Positions 46,658 through 60,500 of a DNA stretch of 64,000 nt are shown piece after piece. The first letter of the stretch is position 1. Every line of letters starts with the position of its first letter. Position numbers and translations under genes: made by a program. This DNA is from Adineta ricciae (Eukaryota > Rotifera > Eurotatoria > Adinetida > Adinetidae). Location of the stretch: positions 1-64,000 of the forward strand of contig CAJNOJ010000037.1 of the NCBI GenBank assembly GCA_905250025.1, written 5' to 3'. The notes beneath the pieces were generated by a model. It ran no database searches. It saw nothing but the letters and a program-made list of their open reading frames with translations, and had not been told where the DNA came from.

Positions 46658-49600
46658 CAACAGTAGAAAATAGTGCTGACTTCGGTCAAGTTGGCTACCT
46701 GCCTTCTTTCTCTTTTTATCAAGACTAATTGTTTTGTTCTCGATACGATAGGAGAATAAAAAAAAAACATGCAGAGATGAGCGCTTTCACTAACGTATTC
46801 CTGTGCTTCTACGTATGATGGACGGGAACGAAAGAATGAAGGGCGACTAACGGAGGGAGAGAGAGCGAGATGGAGAAAGACAATATATGGCGACCGAGAG
46901 AAATGTCGACCTTATCACGTATACATACACCAACAATGACAAAAGAGAATTGAACGAAGTAAGTCTATTTAAAAGCTCACGTGGATAGAATATATCTGAG
47001 CACATTTCATTTTACCTATCAAAAACAAATTATACGATGGACGTGCGCGCACTTCTCCATGTCACACAGAATGCAAACAACTATTCACAAATAATCTCAC
47101 GACGACTGTTCAAAACGTTCCGTGAATACTCGAGTTGAATAATATAATTATCGACCTGACAAACATACCAAGTAGTGAAAAGAACGATCTAATAACACGT
47201 CTGCATTCTCCCACTATTATTTACATGTATACTCATTGGTTTCAAACAATAACTATTCGATGATTAAATTGATTTTGACGGATTGATTTAAGATCAAGAA
47301 AGTTAACTGTAAACAAACCCTATAGATAGATAGATTACAACTCAAACATGTATTAAACAAATTATCTTGGCGAACGATGTCTACTAAGAATAAATAACGC
47401 GAACACTCATCCAGCAACATAGTTTTTCGAATGAATGCTACAGATATCTGTCGAAAACAAACGAAATCTTACTCGTTCTATGATAATAAATCTCTATGAT
47501 CATATGCCATAAATAGATCGAAAGTTTATAGCACAAATAGTAAATCAATATAGATGCATATAACCATATCATGTTTTCTTTGGTGTACTCGAACAATGAT
47601 ACAACACGTCGAATGCGAGTCACAATGTTTACTACTATTTATCTTTGACTTTACTATTCGATATGATGTACAATTTCAAGGTTTGATTTTTAGAAAGCTA
47701 ATGAAAAACAAAACAAATGTGTGACTCAGATTCGAAAGTCTAAACGTCAAGGAAATATCAAAATCTATTCGGTATTTGATTTAACCTTCTAAACGTGTGC
47801 CCGCGAGAACCAAAAAGAAGATAACAAATCATTTGAGGATTGTTCTACTATAAATACTCACAAAAGAGTTTCTCCTCGTCCAATAGTCTCGGGCGATGAC
47901 ATGTATATGAAACGCGTCAGCTACTTATCTACTTAGAGAACAAAAAGGGGTCGGTTTCTCGCTGAAAGTGTGTGAAAAAGAAAAAAAAGGTAAATGCTGA
48001 TTCACAAAATACACACACACACGATCATGAGTTTCCTCCTTGCATAAAATGCATCCTGTTCCATGAGATTTGAATTCGACAGGATTTATCTCCATCGGAT
48101 ATATGCAACGATCAAACAGTCATTAATCCCTCTACATACATGAAAAATAAGAAATTGAAAAGCGAATGTGAGATAAGCTAAAAATAAAAAATTTACCGAA
48201 GAAAATACCTTCTCTTCAATATTAAAGTGCACTTAAATGTCTTGTATAAGTAACAAATCGAAAGAAAAAAGAAATGCAAAGGTGTAGGATTATTTTTTGG
48301 TTACGGTATGCATGAATAGAGAAAAAGATCAAATGTTACCCAGAAGGAAACTATACTGATTTGAATATGTAAACGAAAACTTTCGTTTTCAATTTCTGCA
48401 TGTGACTAAAAAACCCTCGATTTCGATTATTGGACAAAAAACAATCTCACCCTGTTGACTAGGTACAGATGCAAATTGCCGTTTTCGTTTGCGTCGAGAA
48501 TTCTTCATTGACGAATGAAACCACAAGCAAAACCGCCAACGTACGATCAAAAATGCAGATCTTTACTTTTGACTTCTCACAAACATACACAAACGAGAAG
48601 AGAACTTTATTTGTTGAATAAAACTAAGCAAAACATGCACACAATAGGAAGAAAATCAAATGTGGTTATTATTCTTCTTCGTCGTCATTTACTCGCTTGT
48701 TCCATTTTATTTCTCCTAAATGCATACGAGGGATTTTATGTCTGCACGATAGAAACGTAAACGGAAGAAGATGAAGCATGATTTCTCGTTTTCTTTAGAA
48801 ATAAACGCGAAATGAAAGACTTCGTAGATGAGAGAGAAAGAGAGAGGTTATCAACACAATTGTTTTAACTTTGTTCATCCATTGTCGATTTATTTTATTG
48901 TATATCTCGACTGTTTATTCAATATATTCTACGTATTCTCAATTACGACAGTGTTCTGTAAAGATAGGAGACAGATGGGAAAAAAGAAAGAAGAATATGT
49001 ATCTAAGAAAAATTCTCAAATACCTGTTATTGACAATTACTCTTCTCGCCTTTTTCTTTCTTTTATTCTCAACAGATTCGGTTGCTTGAAGGCGTGTGAA
49101 TAATGTATCCTGTGCACATCAATAGTAATTCGTACGTCGATGTATTATATATACTAGACAAGTGTATTGATCCGATTTTGATCCATATAACCACAAGAAA
49201 AAGACGCGAAAATCGATATCAAATAACCAACTTCGAAATACTCAATTTACGTTGTATAAATGTAGATACATATTACACTTACGTCGAATGAAAACGATAT
49301 ATTCTTTTCAGCTAGGTCGATTCAATTGACGGTATCGCATCGAACTATGACTTCTCGAAAGGTTTCCTCGAGACATTCATATCTTGGAAAAAAAGATTAG
49401 CATAACTTTTTCTCTTTCATATCACTGGAGGAAATTGATTTTGGTTAGAGATAACCTTGTTTTTAATTGAAAATCTTTCATCTTTTTCTCTTGATTGTCA
49501 AGAGCAAAATCTCTGATCTAGTTGCTTAAAGATACAATCAGCTGATCACGAATGATAAATCTCTCGTTTTCTTTTCTCCGACGTAGTCATATGGAAGCAT

Positions 49601-50329
49601 GTACGTATTTCTTTATCTATTATTCTCTCTCTGTATATAATACTTGTCTTCACCTCGATGCGTCAAATGTTAAAGGTGAAGAATACGTTTCATTTATTAC
49701 TATCAATATCTCACATCATCATTGCCTCGATCATACCGAAGCCATATGACTGTTACTATCCTTGTACGCGTGTTTTGTGAGAATGTTCGAACGCAAACCC
49801 ACGCAATATATATAAACATATCTTGAATAGCACGCTGTGTAACTAAGAAGAATATTTATATACAAGACGATAGTAAATGAGAGTATATTATGTCGGTTGA
49901 CTAACACCACCAGATGTTTTGTGTATGTCTGGATTTCTTTCCTCTCTATTCTTTTAAACGATCAAAGAAATTCTTTATCCGGACATTATACGTATGACTA
50001 CAACTATGTGTGAACAATCAACAAAACCTAATTAGAATTGATCATTATATCTTCAATGATCAAAGATTGAATAGAAAATGAGTAGTCACATTTTCCATTG
50101 ATCGTACGCTCTTACCTCTCTACATAAGTTAACCGTGCATCTCCCTGTCAGATCACAATCGGCTGACTGATACAGATGAAATTACTTGAAAAAAAAAACG
50201 CAAATGTAGAAAACTTATAAACGCACACACGAAAGCAAATTCACCTTGACGTGTAATCTCAATGGAATCGAAAACAAGAAAAAAACTGAAAGCATTCGAA
50301 TCTTTCATATATATATTTCTTTCTTTTAC
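46658..50329. other. 5' region of the sacsin-like gene (promoter / first-intron space)
   Basis: AT-rich with no conserved coding text apart from the candidate first exon at 48451-48508. Many short ORFs on both strands are unsupported. It would be intronic for transcripts starting at 50.5 kb and promoter for those starting at 46.66 kb. Confidence 0.5.
48451..48508 (-). CDS. Candidate alternative first exon of the sacsin-like gene (19 residues, basic)
   Basis: ATG at 48508, 57 nt plus one base, then GTGAGA donor in phase 1, compatible with sacsin exon 2 at 46294. The peptide M-K-N-S-R-R-K-R-K-R-Q is strongly basic and resembles a nuclear localisation signal. Confidence 0.48.
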
Positions 50330-50504
50330 CTGTCGAATTCGAACAATTGGTCACAGGCGATGATCTCTTCTTGACGTATGACGCATCGTCATCCAACGTT
50401 GAGTCACAGCTATGCGTCTTGTGCATAGTTTCATCTTTAGTCGGTGCTGCGGCGGATGGTGGAGTTGAGGGTGCACGAAAGATTCGACGAAATTTTCGCA
50501 TCAT
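50330..50504 (-). CDS. Candidate alternative first exon of the sacsin-like gene (58 residues)
   Basis: ATG at 50504, 174 nt plus one base, then GTAAAA donor in phase 1, compatible with exon 2 at 46294. The peptide starts M-M-R-K-F-R-R-I-F-R-A-P and continues Ser/Thr/Asp-rich. This is the furthest upstream candidate and would make the gene about 23.8 kb long. Confidence 0.5.
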
Positions 50505-53500
50505 AATTATAGTTACCAATGTAAAAATGATGAGATTTCAAACATTCAAAATCGAAGGTTAACTCTATAATGACGACGATCCAAGACGGGTAGTACCAAT
50601 GACGACGATATGATCGATACAACGCAAGCGTACGTCGAAGAAACGAACCGTCTTTTTTGTCTCTTTTTCTTTTTCTTTTTCTGTCTCTCTTCTTCTTCTT
50701 CTTCTTCTCCTTCGCCTTTTCTTCCGTATGTACGTATACGTGTATAGAAGCGGAGAGTATTTTCGTTCTTTTGTACAATGTAACGTGCAGAATAATTGTG
50801 GTTATTGCTTTAATGCACGGCGAAACGTAGAAAGAGAGAGAGAGAAAATGCGAAGAGTACTAATGTACACAAATGAGATAAAATAAATGTCTTAATGATA
50901 ACTAGACAAATAAAAGATCTAAATTAGGACAACTTTTCAAAACATGTCGTTGATGAAAGAAAAACATTTGTTCATTCTCACCTAGATTATCGCGAATAAA
51001 TACGAGATATTATATGTACAGCTATTCGATTGAGCTTGGACAGACGGTCATTATGAATGACTTTTCTTGTTCTTTCTGTCACCTAAGAAGATCAATGGTA
51101 GACACTGGAAACTAATGATTTTTTTTTTGTATTAACGACGTGCCTTCTAAAATTGTTCGCATCATGAACAGTAAATACAATATGAATAAAAAAAAAGTCA
51201 GACAATCAACATGTGCTTTATTGGGTGCGAACACCAGAATGAATAATTTATGCACTGAACTACTATTTCGAAGCATACATATACATTTATGTATGTATAT
51301 ATTTGCGTACGTATGTGTCACTCGATTGATCTCATAAGGATCATTCGATTTACTTTTCTTCCGATCGATGTGTATCATCAGATGAAGTAGTGAAATTATA
51401 TTCCTTTGGTCCTTCAAAATCGATTATTTTCTATAATGCATATACTTCATATCTGATATTAATTCAGCATGTATGTCAATAAATACTGTCTAGATGGGAA
51501 TATTCAACCTTGATGTATAAATAAAGAGTGAGAAAAATAAACTGAGATAACTGTCATCGGTGGAATAGGGTTAGTCATCGAGAGTTTGGCTCGTGTTCTT
51601 CTCGCGAAAAAACAATAATAATAAACAAACATTTTGAATTTTCGTTTTCAAGTTTGTCGTCGGAAAGAATATTGCTTCGAGTTCGTTTACTTTTTTTTCT
51701 CAACTTCTACTTTAAATTTGAGGTTAAACACTTGACGAAGATAAAGAAGAAAAAACAATACTTCGAACACTTTACATACAAAAGAAAAACGTCTCGATTT
51801 CTTTTGTATTTGCAAACAAAGAACGAAGTGTCGACGATGATGATGATGTTGGAAAAACGAAATCATTGCGTTTAATCTGTTGATCCTTCAACTTTTTCCG
51901 TTTCGATTCTTCATTTCATGAAACAATTCAAACGAAACACAATGAATGTCTCGAGCCTTTTTATATTGTGTGAAACTGTCCATGAATCAAATGCGTCTAT
52001 ACGTATCTTTCTTTTATATTTTCATTGTAATGACATGATCATTGAACATTAGAAATCCCTACTCTTACGAATAGGAAAGCATATTACTCTAGACGTTAGT
52101 TAAGACTTGGCAATGCAAAATGCAGCGAGAAAATGAGGGCGGATAGAGAATTTTAAACAGAATAGAACAGGAAATGCTTAAGATATGTACAGTGTTGTTC
52201 AAATAAAAGAAAACAAATCATGTGTGATTACTAAGAATTTCAAATAGATTACATGCACATGTTCACAATGCATTGGAAATATCGCGTAGATTATCACTTT
52301 GATTGTCTGTAATTCATCTGATGCGAGTCAATATTTGATATGAGAAAAAGAAATACTTATTTGACTCTTTTGTCAATACTTATTCAAAGCTTCGCATGCA
52401 TTGATATTTAACATTCATACACAAGAAGTTAGAAACGACCATGAGAAGTAATCGAGGTGATATCAACTCTACCTCGCCTTAGTTAATGCAGATGTCACTG
52501 ATATTTTGATAAATGAGCGAACGAACGTGTGAAAAATAGCGTTTATTTGTCAACAGAGTGATGAATTTGACATTTTTCATACGTTGACTTTCGAGTAGAT
52601 CAACGTATTCCACCAGAAGCCGAATTGAGTGTTGTATTTAGTATGTTTGAATGCTGGTATCGTTTTCTCTCTCTTCACAGCGCAACGTGTCGTATGTCAT
52701 CTATGTGATGAGAAGTTGTCTAATTGAATTTCGATGCGAAAGATTGTACGATATAACAGACTGGGCTTCAAATGGATTTCAATGGATTCAGTTTTTCATC
52801 ATCGAGTCGTACTTTTAATCAAATTGATTATCAGTCTTCTGTTTCTATTTATACGTGTCGTTTGATTGAATAGTACGTTTGTGGTAAAGTGATGCTATTT
52901 GTCCTAGGGGCAATTTGGTCCCATTAATTATTTCATCAATGATAACTCTAACAAAAGTGAAAGATGAATAAAATATCGACGGAATGTGGAAAAATTTATA
53001 TCAAATAGTAAAGTATTTATTTGTTTCATGAAATAATCACGTACATCGCTTATATCTGGAAGTGTTCTAATTATGTTTAGTTTTAAGACAGGATGAGAAG
53101 AAAATGTTTTTGTTGATGAATTTACTCGTAATTAGTTGAATTTATATTCGGGTAGGAAGAAAAAAAAAGGTTTCTGTCGATAAGAAAAGAACTTCCTATC
53201 AAAAACTTCACCAGACAATTAGGTTTTGTGTTGAAAATTCTTTTTTTAGTCCAGGAGGACGTTCGAAGACTTCGAAATAGCCTGGAGCCTCATTTATTAT
53301 TCAGATTCGTCTTTGTTCATTACCAATCGGTATGAAGACAATGCACTCGATTGTATAAAAGGGAAATCTTCTCTGTCAATATATCAGATGGTAAATAACT
53401 GGTTTGTTATTGAAATGTGACTAATTTTTCTCTTCGAGAAAGGAGATGAAATACATTATATACTAATTATTGAAGAAAAAACAAGAATATATTATCGCCG

Positions 53501-54689
53501 TGAGCAATTTTGTTAGTTCCTTATCTGTGAAAGTTTCTATACATTTCTTTTTTTCTTCTTCTTACAATAGATCGACATGACTATCGATTCGATGATTTGT
53601 ATTCTAATCAATCGTTTGATCAGAATAATCATAGTCTTGTCTTGGTTTGGATCGGAATTAGCAAGATAATGTTGTTACTTTGCTTTCGTGTAGTAGCCAC
53701 ACAAGGTTAGAAAATTTGATTAGCCCAATGCACTTTCGGTATCGTTTTTCTTTCGTTCTCAGTTTATCTCAAGGCAAAGTAGAGTTCAGGTTCTAGAATA
53801 AAAAAAAGATGACGAGACAAAGAAAAGTAGCACACTTTGAGCTGAGAGATGAAATAATGTGTGATAAGGTCAAATGTATTTAATTTCTCAGGAATAAATT
53901 TTTGATAAAAAAGAAAAGAGATTTTCTCAGGAGTCACAAGATTGCCTTGATTGACGTCATTAGAATAGATAGACGAAAAATTTCATGTAATTTACATTTG
54001 AATAGAAGTCGTGTCTACTCCTCCTTCTACGTCAAAGAAATCCTTGACAAGATATAAAAGAAAACTTTCAGAGTATGTCATCGATGAACATTCTTCGAGC
54101 TCGAACTTTTCAAGAAAATGAAATCAAAAAAAGGATCATTCTATTCTTTTCTTTTTCTCAATTGAAGACTCCTGTCGATCTTTCGATTTCTTGTATTGTT
54201 CGTTTTATTCAGACAAAAAAATAGTACTTGTCAACTTTTTGACAAAAGTATTCCTCTCGAGCAATGCTCATCGAAGTCGAATAATTATATGTGTCATTCG
54301 TTAGGGATTTCTCTCGCATTGATGTTTTTGACGGTCAATATTTTTGGCATTATTAACCTTGTCAATCATCAAGATAATCATATACAAAAGAAAATATCGC
54401 AAAGATGCTTCAGTTTTTCAGAACCCTGTCTGCGAAGGAGACTGCAATAGATACTCTACCTTCGAGGCTTAGAAAGTATCTGTATTTAGGAAATAAGAGC
54501 AGATCGCATTTCGTTTTTTAATTATATGTCTCTTCATTTTCTTCTCCTATTTCATGCAATTTCACTAAGATGAACAAGGGTTGTGAAATGAATTTCTGTT
54601 TTGTTTTTTTTTCTTAGAATAGCATCTATCAAACTAGATCTTTGAATGGCATGGTATTTTAAACTAATCTCTCTGCTCTAAAAACCAAT
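50505..54689. other. Intergenic region between divergent sacsin-like and GPCR genes
   Basis: About 4.2 kb, AT-rich, with no supported exon. It should hold both promoters, as the genes point away from each other. A pyrimidine-rich run lies at about 50650-50715 and a short inverted repeat at 53251-53285. A hydrophobic ORF at 54196-54450 has no recognisable relation to the GPCR. Confidence 0.55.
53251..53285. repeat. Nested inverted repeat
   Basis: CCAGG at 53251 pairs with CCTGG ending at 53285, and inside it TTCGAAG and CTTCGAA flank one base (53262-53276). A hairpin could form; no function is known. Confidence 0.6.
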
Positions 54690-56228
54690 ATGTTCTCTAA
54701 TGAAAGTAATCATACTATTGATCATGTGCAGTGGTTACCCGGTGTACAAACGACAGCATGTATTTTCTATACAATTATTTTACTATTTGGAGTTATTGGA
54801 AATATCCTGGTGATTGTTATCGTAACACGGTATCGGAACATGCGTAGTGCTACGAATCTTCTCTTGACGAATTTGTCCATGGCTGATTTATTTCTGTTAA
54901 TATTTTGTACGCCGGAAGGTTATCAACATCTATATGGCGAAGATAAACATCGGCTGGGAAAGTTTATGTGTATGTGTTTTGTTTTCGGAGTAGTTTCGAA
55001 GGATGAGGAATTCGTTGTTTTTTAGGTAGTTTTGGTCCATTTGTGCAAAATGTCACATCGACATGTTCAGTGTTGACCATTATGGCGATCAGTTATGAGC
55101 GATACGTTGCTATCTGTCAACCATTGAAAGTACAGGAGAAAATGCATTTAGAATCGCATGTGACATGTATGTCTGTTTTGATTTAGACATCTGCACTTCG
55201 GTTTACATTATTCCGAACATTGCCTACTGTCGTTTTCATTTGGATTCTGTCATGTTTAGTTTCCATACCTTTCTTTCGGTATTCGAAAACAGGAACTGCT
55301 CAATCTATCTATGGTGAAACAATTGTAACATGTAAGCAAAATATACGAACATTGATATTTTAAGAAATGTTTCCATTTTTTAGGTTTTACTGTATTTCCT
55401 GAATCATGGAAAAATATCTACTTGATTTTGTGTACACTATATTTATATATTTTCATTTTCTTAATGCTCTGCTATTGGCATTTCTCGATTTGTTGTATAT
55501 TATTTAGTCGCGAAGCACTTTTACGTGACAATTCAATTGTTACACGTTACCGTCGTCAAGTAGCGAAACTACTCATCACATTGATCCTAACATTCTTCAT
55601 ATTTATCATTCCATACAAAATCTGGGCTTATATACATCAACGATATCAGTTCGAAGAGATCGCTGTCATTGGCTTCCATCAATATTCCTTCATCGCCATC
55701 ATCACACGCTCATTCTTGTATCTTAATTCAGCAGTAAGTTTGTCAAGGTCTCAAATAGAAGTCTGTCCTAAAAGACATGTAATTTTCACGACAAACAAAA
55801 TGATTATTACTGTGTAAACAGTATTTAGACAGCAAGGACTTGTGCCTATGTCTAAACAATAATTACGATCATCATCATATACATTTCGTGTTTTTCTATA
55901 GATCAATCCCTTGCTGTATTCAGTGATGTCAACAAAATTCCGACAGAGTTTACTTCTCCTATGCGACGATTGTCGTTATCCAAACAAGGATCGTCGATCG
56001 GATGCCGTGTATTTCAATCGAGAGTATACTGCGAAACAATTGATGGGCATTAATGGTGGCGTTGGTGGCCGAACAACGTCAACAACGGCAGCGAAACTTT
56101 CTTATCATCAGTTCAACGGCAGTCACCTCCACGAGAAGAAATCTCTAATTATCGACAATTTACCTACGATCATAGTACAGAATCCAACGGATGATGGAAA
56201 TCTGATTCTTTCCAAAGAATTACTTTGA
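54690..56228 (+). CDS. Class A (rhodopsin-like) peptide-type GPCR
   Basis: Five exons: 54690-54969, 55026-55129, 55187-55331, 55384-55733, 55902-56228. They total 1,206 nt, 401 residues, and the phases close. The extracellular N terminus has N-x-S/T sites (N-E-S, N-H-T). Seven membrane segments are visible: TM1 with G-N-I-L-V, TM2 with N-L-S-M-A-D-L, a TM3 start Cys (K-F-M-C), E-R-Y in place of D-R-Y after TM3, TM4 with the conserved Trp, an ECL2 Cys (I-V-T-C), TM5, TM6 with F-I-I-P-Y, and TM7 with N-P-L-L-Y. The cytoplasmic tail has a Cys cluster near the end of helix 8 (L-L-L-L-C-D-D-C), possibly palmitoylated. Loop and TM2-TM3 text recalls the TRH/ghrelin/ETH receptor branch, so a neuropeptide ligand is likely; the exact ligand cannot be read from sequence. 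The first ATG fits the expected N-terminal length. Confidence 0.92.
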
Positions 56229-57516
56229 CATCTTAGTCTTCATCGTGGCAAAGTCTATTACACTATTCATGAAATGTCTTTATGTTGTTACATATTTCAT
56301 TAAACGCCATTATATATGTTAAGTATAATTTTCAAGCGGAATAAGTAACAGAAGACTGTGCAAAGCGATATCTGTAATTAGACAGATTTTCTTTCTAACG
56401 CAATAATAAATAAAATGTTCTCAAAAGAAGTATGTTAAATAGGAGTATAGAATCTATCGACAGTGCCTATGTGTAACAAAATTAAACATTCAAAACTCAT
56501 CCGGATTGCAAACATGGAATCCCTGAGCGACATCTTTCGATTGATAAAAATTCTATTTTTTTTCGTCGTGCTTTGCTCTTCGAATGATTGACTGACTAAT
56601 TGAGAATCACGTCTATTGTAAAAATCATGTATTATTACGCATTTACTCTACATTTTCTAATCGTTGTCATAGCATTTTACATAACAATGACAGAATTAAT
56701 CACATTTTGCCAATAAGTTAATAGGTTTTTTCTTCGCCGTCTCTCTCTCACTCACCCTCTGATCGAATATCGAATGTCAATAGAAAAGAGAAAATACAAA
56801 TTTACAATCATTACCAACTCCAAACAGCTACTTTTACAATGTTGAAATAAAAAAAAGTTTCATTCATTGTTATTTTTTTAAGATCAATTATAATAATTGA
56901 AGAAACCATTGAGTAACATTCATAATCTAAAGAAACGCGTACTACCATGGTAACAATAACCCAATTCATCTTCATTTCGATCCCATCTACTCGAGAGAAC
57001 ATCGACAGTATCAAGTATTTGAAATGACAAGACAAAGAAAACAATAACTAAGAAAAAGAGAGCAAATGTGCGTTTTCTTTTACAAAGATAAACATCTTGA
57101 ATTATTCAAGAGGATGAGTGTGTACATACAAATCATTCAAGTCTTTCTTCTCCTTAACATTTTGATTAAGATGATTTGTCTTTAATTGCAAATTCGACGA
57201 AAGTGATCAAAGTTTCTTTCTCTTTCTTCCTCGTAACATGTCTGATTAACATATACATTTGTGTTTTTCTTTCTATTTCTCATTTAAATTGGACGAGAGA
57301 GAAATCTTCAATTTCTTCGTCTGTTCTTTAACGTACACACATCAACGCACCTAACAACGCATATATACATTCATATAAAATAAAACAGAAAGTTCTCAAT
57401 GTTATTGTTTGATTCATTGCCATGAAATATTAGTGTAGAGTAAGCACAATATTTAGTCTTAATGTTGTTCTAGAAGAAAAGTTACAACAACGAAGTTGAG
57501 CACCATTTAGGTCAAG
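56229..57516. other. Spacer between GPCR and dynein genes
   Basis: AT-rich, about 1.3 kb. No exon was supported on either strand. It should contain the GPCR 3' UTR and the dynein promoter. Confidence 0.6.
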
Positions 57517-60500
57517 ATGATGACACGCACGAGACCGAATGTTTCGGCGGTGGAACTTGCAGTAAGTTTTTGTCAATGATTCGGTTCATTTTGAGGAAGT
57601 TCGTCTGTTTTAGCAACGTATTCGTGATGAACGAGATCAAAAACGAGCAACTCTTGATGAAACACATCGACATTTATTTGATATTATTGCAACACGATTG
57701 GGCATTGATCGATCCGAAGTCGAAGACAATGTCGTCGAAAGTCAAAATGTATGTCATTCGATTTCTTTGCAATTCCTAGATTAGAATTGGTTTATTTGTA
57801 GTTTAATCTCATAGACGAGTTTTTCGAAGTCAATGGAAATCAATATTTGGTCTTTTTCTACCAAGAACCTGAAGTTCAACACAATGAAAGTAAATTCTTA
57901 CTTCTCTGTTTGCATGATCGACATGTTTATGACGTATTTCAGCTGATTCACATCGTCGTGGTTACTCGCCGTATACCACGCGTTCCAATACAGCTAGTCT
58001 CAAGCCTGCGAAACCGAAAGTACTGATCGCGAATCTAGAAGAACAAAGTCTACGCGGAATTTGTCTATGCTTCTTGCGAAATTCGAATAAAACAAAAATT
58101 ACCGGACAAAATATTGTCAATGTATGTGTTCACTGACGGATTGCTCTTCGAGGTTACTTTTGTTGAATTTTTAGGAAGTTTGCTTCTATACATTCGAATG
58201 TAACACCGAACCATTGCTTCAGGCGTTGAGTAGATCGATCGCTGATATTTATTTACCATATCTACAAATATCTGATACGACTTGGGGAAAACTAACAGGT
58301 TCAGATAACAATCAATTGGTTAAAGTTGATTTTCTCAGTCGATTGAATAACTTTGTCGCAATGTTGAACAGCGCTCAAGAAAGCATAAATGAACGAATTC
58401 TTTTGAAACCTTGTGATAAAATTGATTTAGCACAATTGCAACATGCAGGAGATTATATATCTGTTGCATCGAATAATGAACATCTAGCATCCGTCGAAGA
58501 AACAATGAAAACGTGGATTAAACAGATGGAAAAAGTAATCATGAATTTTAACTGTAAAATTGGTCGTATCTATGAATTGTTTTAAACATAGGTTCTCGCG
58601 GAGAGCGAACAAATTCGTCGAGAAGCAGATAATATCGGTCCACGCGCTGAATTAGACTATTGGAAAAAACGCATGACGAAATTCAACTTTCTCCTCTATC
58701 AAATCAAAGGCCAAGATGTCAAAGCTGTACTAACAATTCTACAAACAGCACGGTCGAAACTTATTCAAGTAAAATCTCTTCAACGACGCGGAATTCTCTT
58801 AAATTTGTTATCTTTCTTCATAGCAATGGAAAGTTCTAGACGGTAAAATCACTGATGCCGCAAATGAAGCGAAAGATAACGTTCGATACTTATATACCTT
58901 GGAGAAATTCTGTGAACCACTGTATAACTCCGATCCTGTTGGAATGTTAGAAGGCATTCCAGGTCTCATCAATGCTGTACGAATGATACACTCCATCTCA
59001 CAATATTACAATACATCGGAGCGAATGACATCATTGTTCGTTAAAGTAAGCTTAATTTTCTTTATTAGAAGTAAAGAAAATCACTGAAATACCTTCGTAG
59101 ATCACTAATCAAATGATAACAACATCGAAAATGTATGTCACAGAGAATTATACTCAAACGATTTGGTCGCAAAATCAAGCTCATGTCATATCAAAGTTAC
59201 GTGATTGTATTAAACTGAATGTTGAATATCAACGTTGTTTTCAATCAACCAAAGCGAAATTAGCAGCTGATCCATCCGAACGACAATTTGATTTTAGTGA
59301 AATGTACATCTTCGGCAAATTTGATTCGTTTGTTCGACGTTGCGAAAAGATCATCGACATGTTTGCAAAAATCAATACCTATTCGCACTTAGCAGAATCG
59401 AAAATAGAAGGCATTGCACCGTTCTATTCGAAATTTAATATGATTGTGACGTCGATGAAGAAAAAAGATTATGATTTCTTGGATCAACGTAAACAGGATG
59501 TTGACGATGATTTGGCCGACTTCGATCGGTCGATATCCGATCTTCATGCGAGTTTAAATGAATTTCTTGATAAATATTTCAACACCATTCGAAGTACCGA
59601 ACGAGCGCTTGATTCGTTGAAACGTTTCGAGAAATTACAAATACCAAATATTGGCATCAGTGATAAATATGCCAAGATTTTACAACAGTACTCCAAGGAT
59701 TTAGATACAGTGGCCAAAATTTATCAAAAACATGCCAAGGACCCATTGATTTCACGAGATTTACCCCCAGTAGCAGGTAAAAGTCATATTTCCTGATCTT
59801 CATCGTCGATTGTTCCCCGATTTAGGTCGAATAACATGGGCGCGTCAATTATACAAGCGTATCCAACAACCCATGGACGTATTCGTTGCCAATAAAACAA
59901 TTCTTCAGTATCCTGGTGCGAAAAAAATCATTAAGAACTACAATCAACTATCGAAAGTACTCCTAACATATGAAATTGTCTATCACGAAGGATGGCGTCG
60001 TCAAGTTGACGTTGTCGCTACCGGTATCCACTCCAGTTTGTTGATACGCGTCAACCGTGAGGATTTGTCCGCTGGTGCAACGACAAGCGCACCTTCGTCG
60101 TTAATTGTCACATCCACAACGCAAACCAATCCGGATTATTTAGTGAATTTTGATCCACATATTCTGGAATTGATTCGTGAAACTCAATGTTTAGCACGAT
60201 TGGGATTAGAAATTCCGAAAGAGGCGGCTTTGTTAGCGCAACGTGAAGAATTTTTGAAAAAACACTATCAAGACTTAACACAATTGGTTGAGAAAAACAA
60301 ACACTTACGAGAGAAAATCAAACAACCATTTGAAGCATTGTTAGCACCGAAAATCCAACGATTGAATGATATTGTTAAACCGGGGCTAACGTCGTTAACA
60401 TGGGCTTCGTTAACAATTGATGATTATATCAATTCTGTATGTAAAACGAATACGAAATGTATGATTTGACGGTTTTTCGCACTTTATATGTAGGTTAACT

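Noticed and set aside
54196-54450. Hydrophobic ORF upstream of the GPCR
   Set aside because: It has one membrane-like stretch but no motif, and no in-frame link to the GPCR start at 54690, which already has a proper N terminus.
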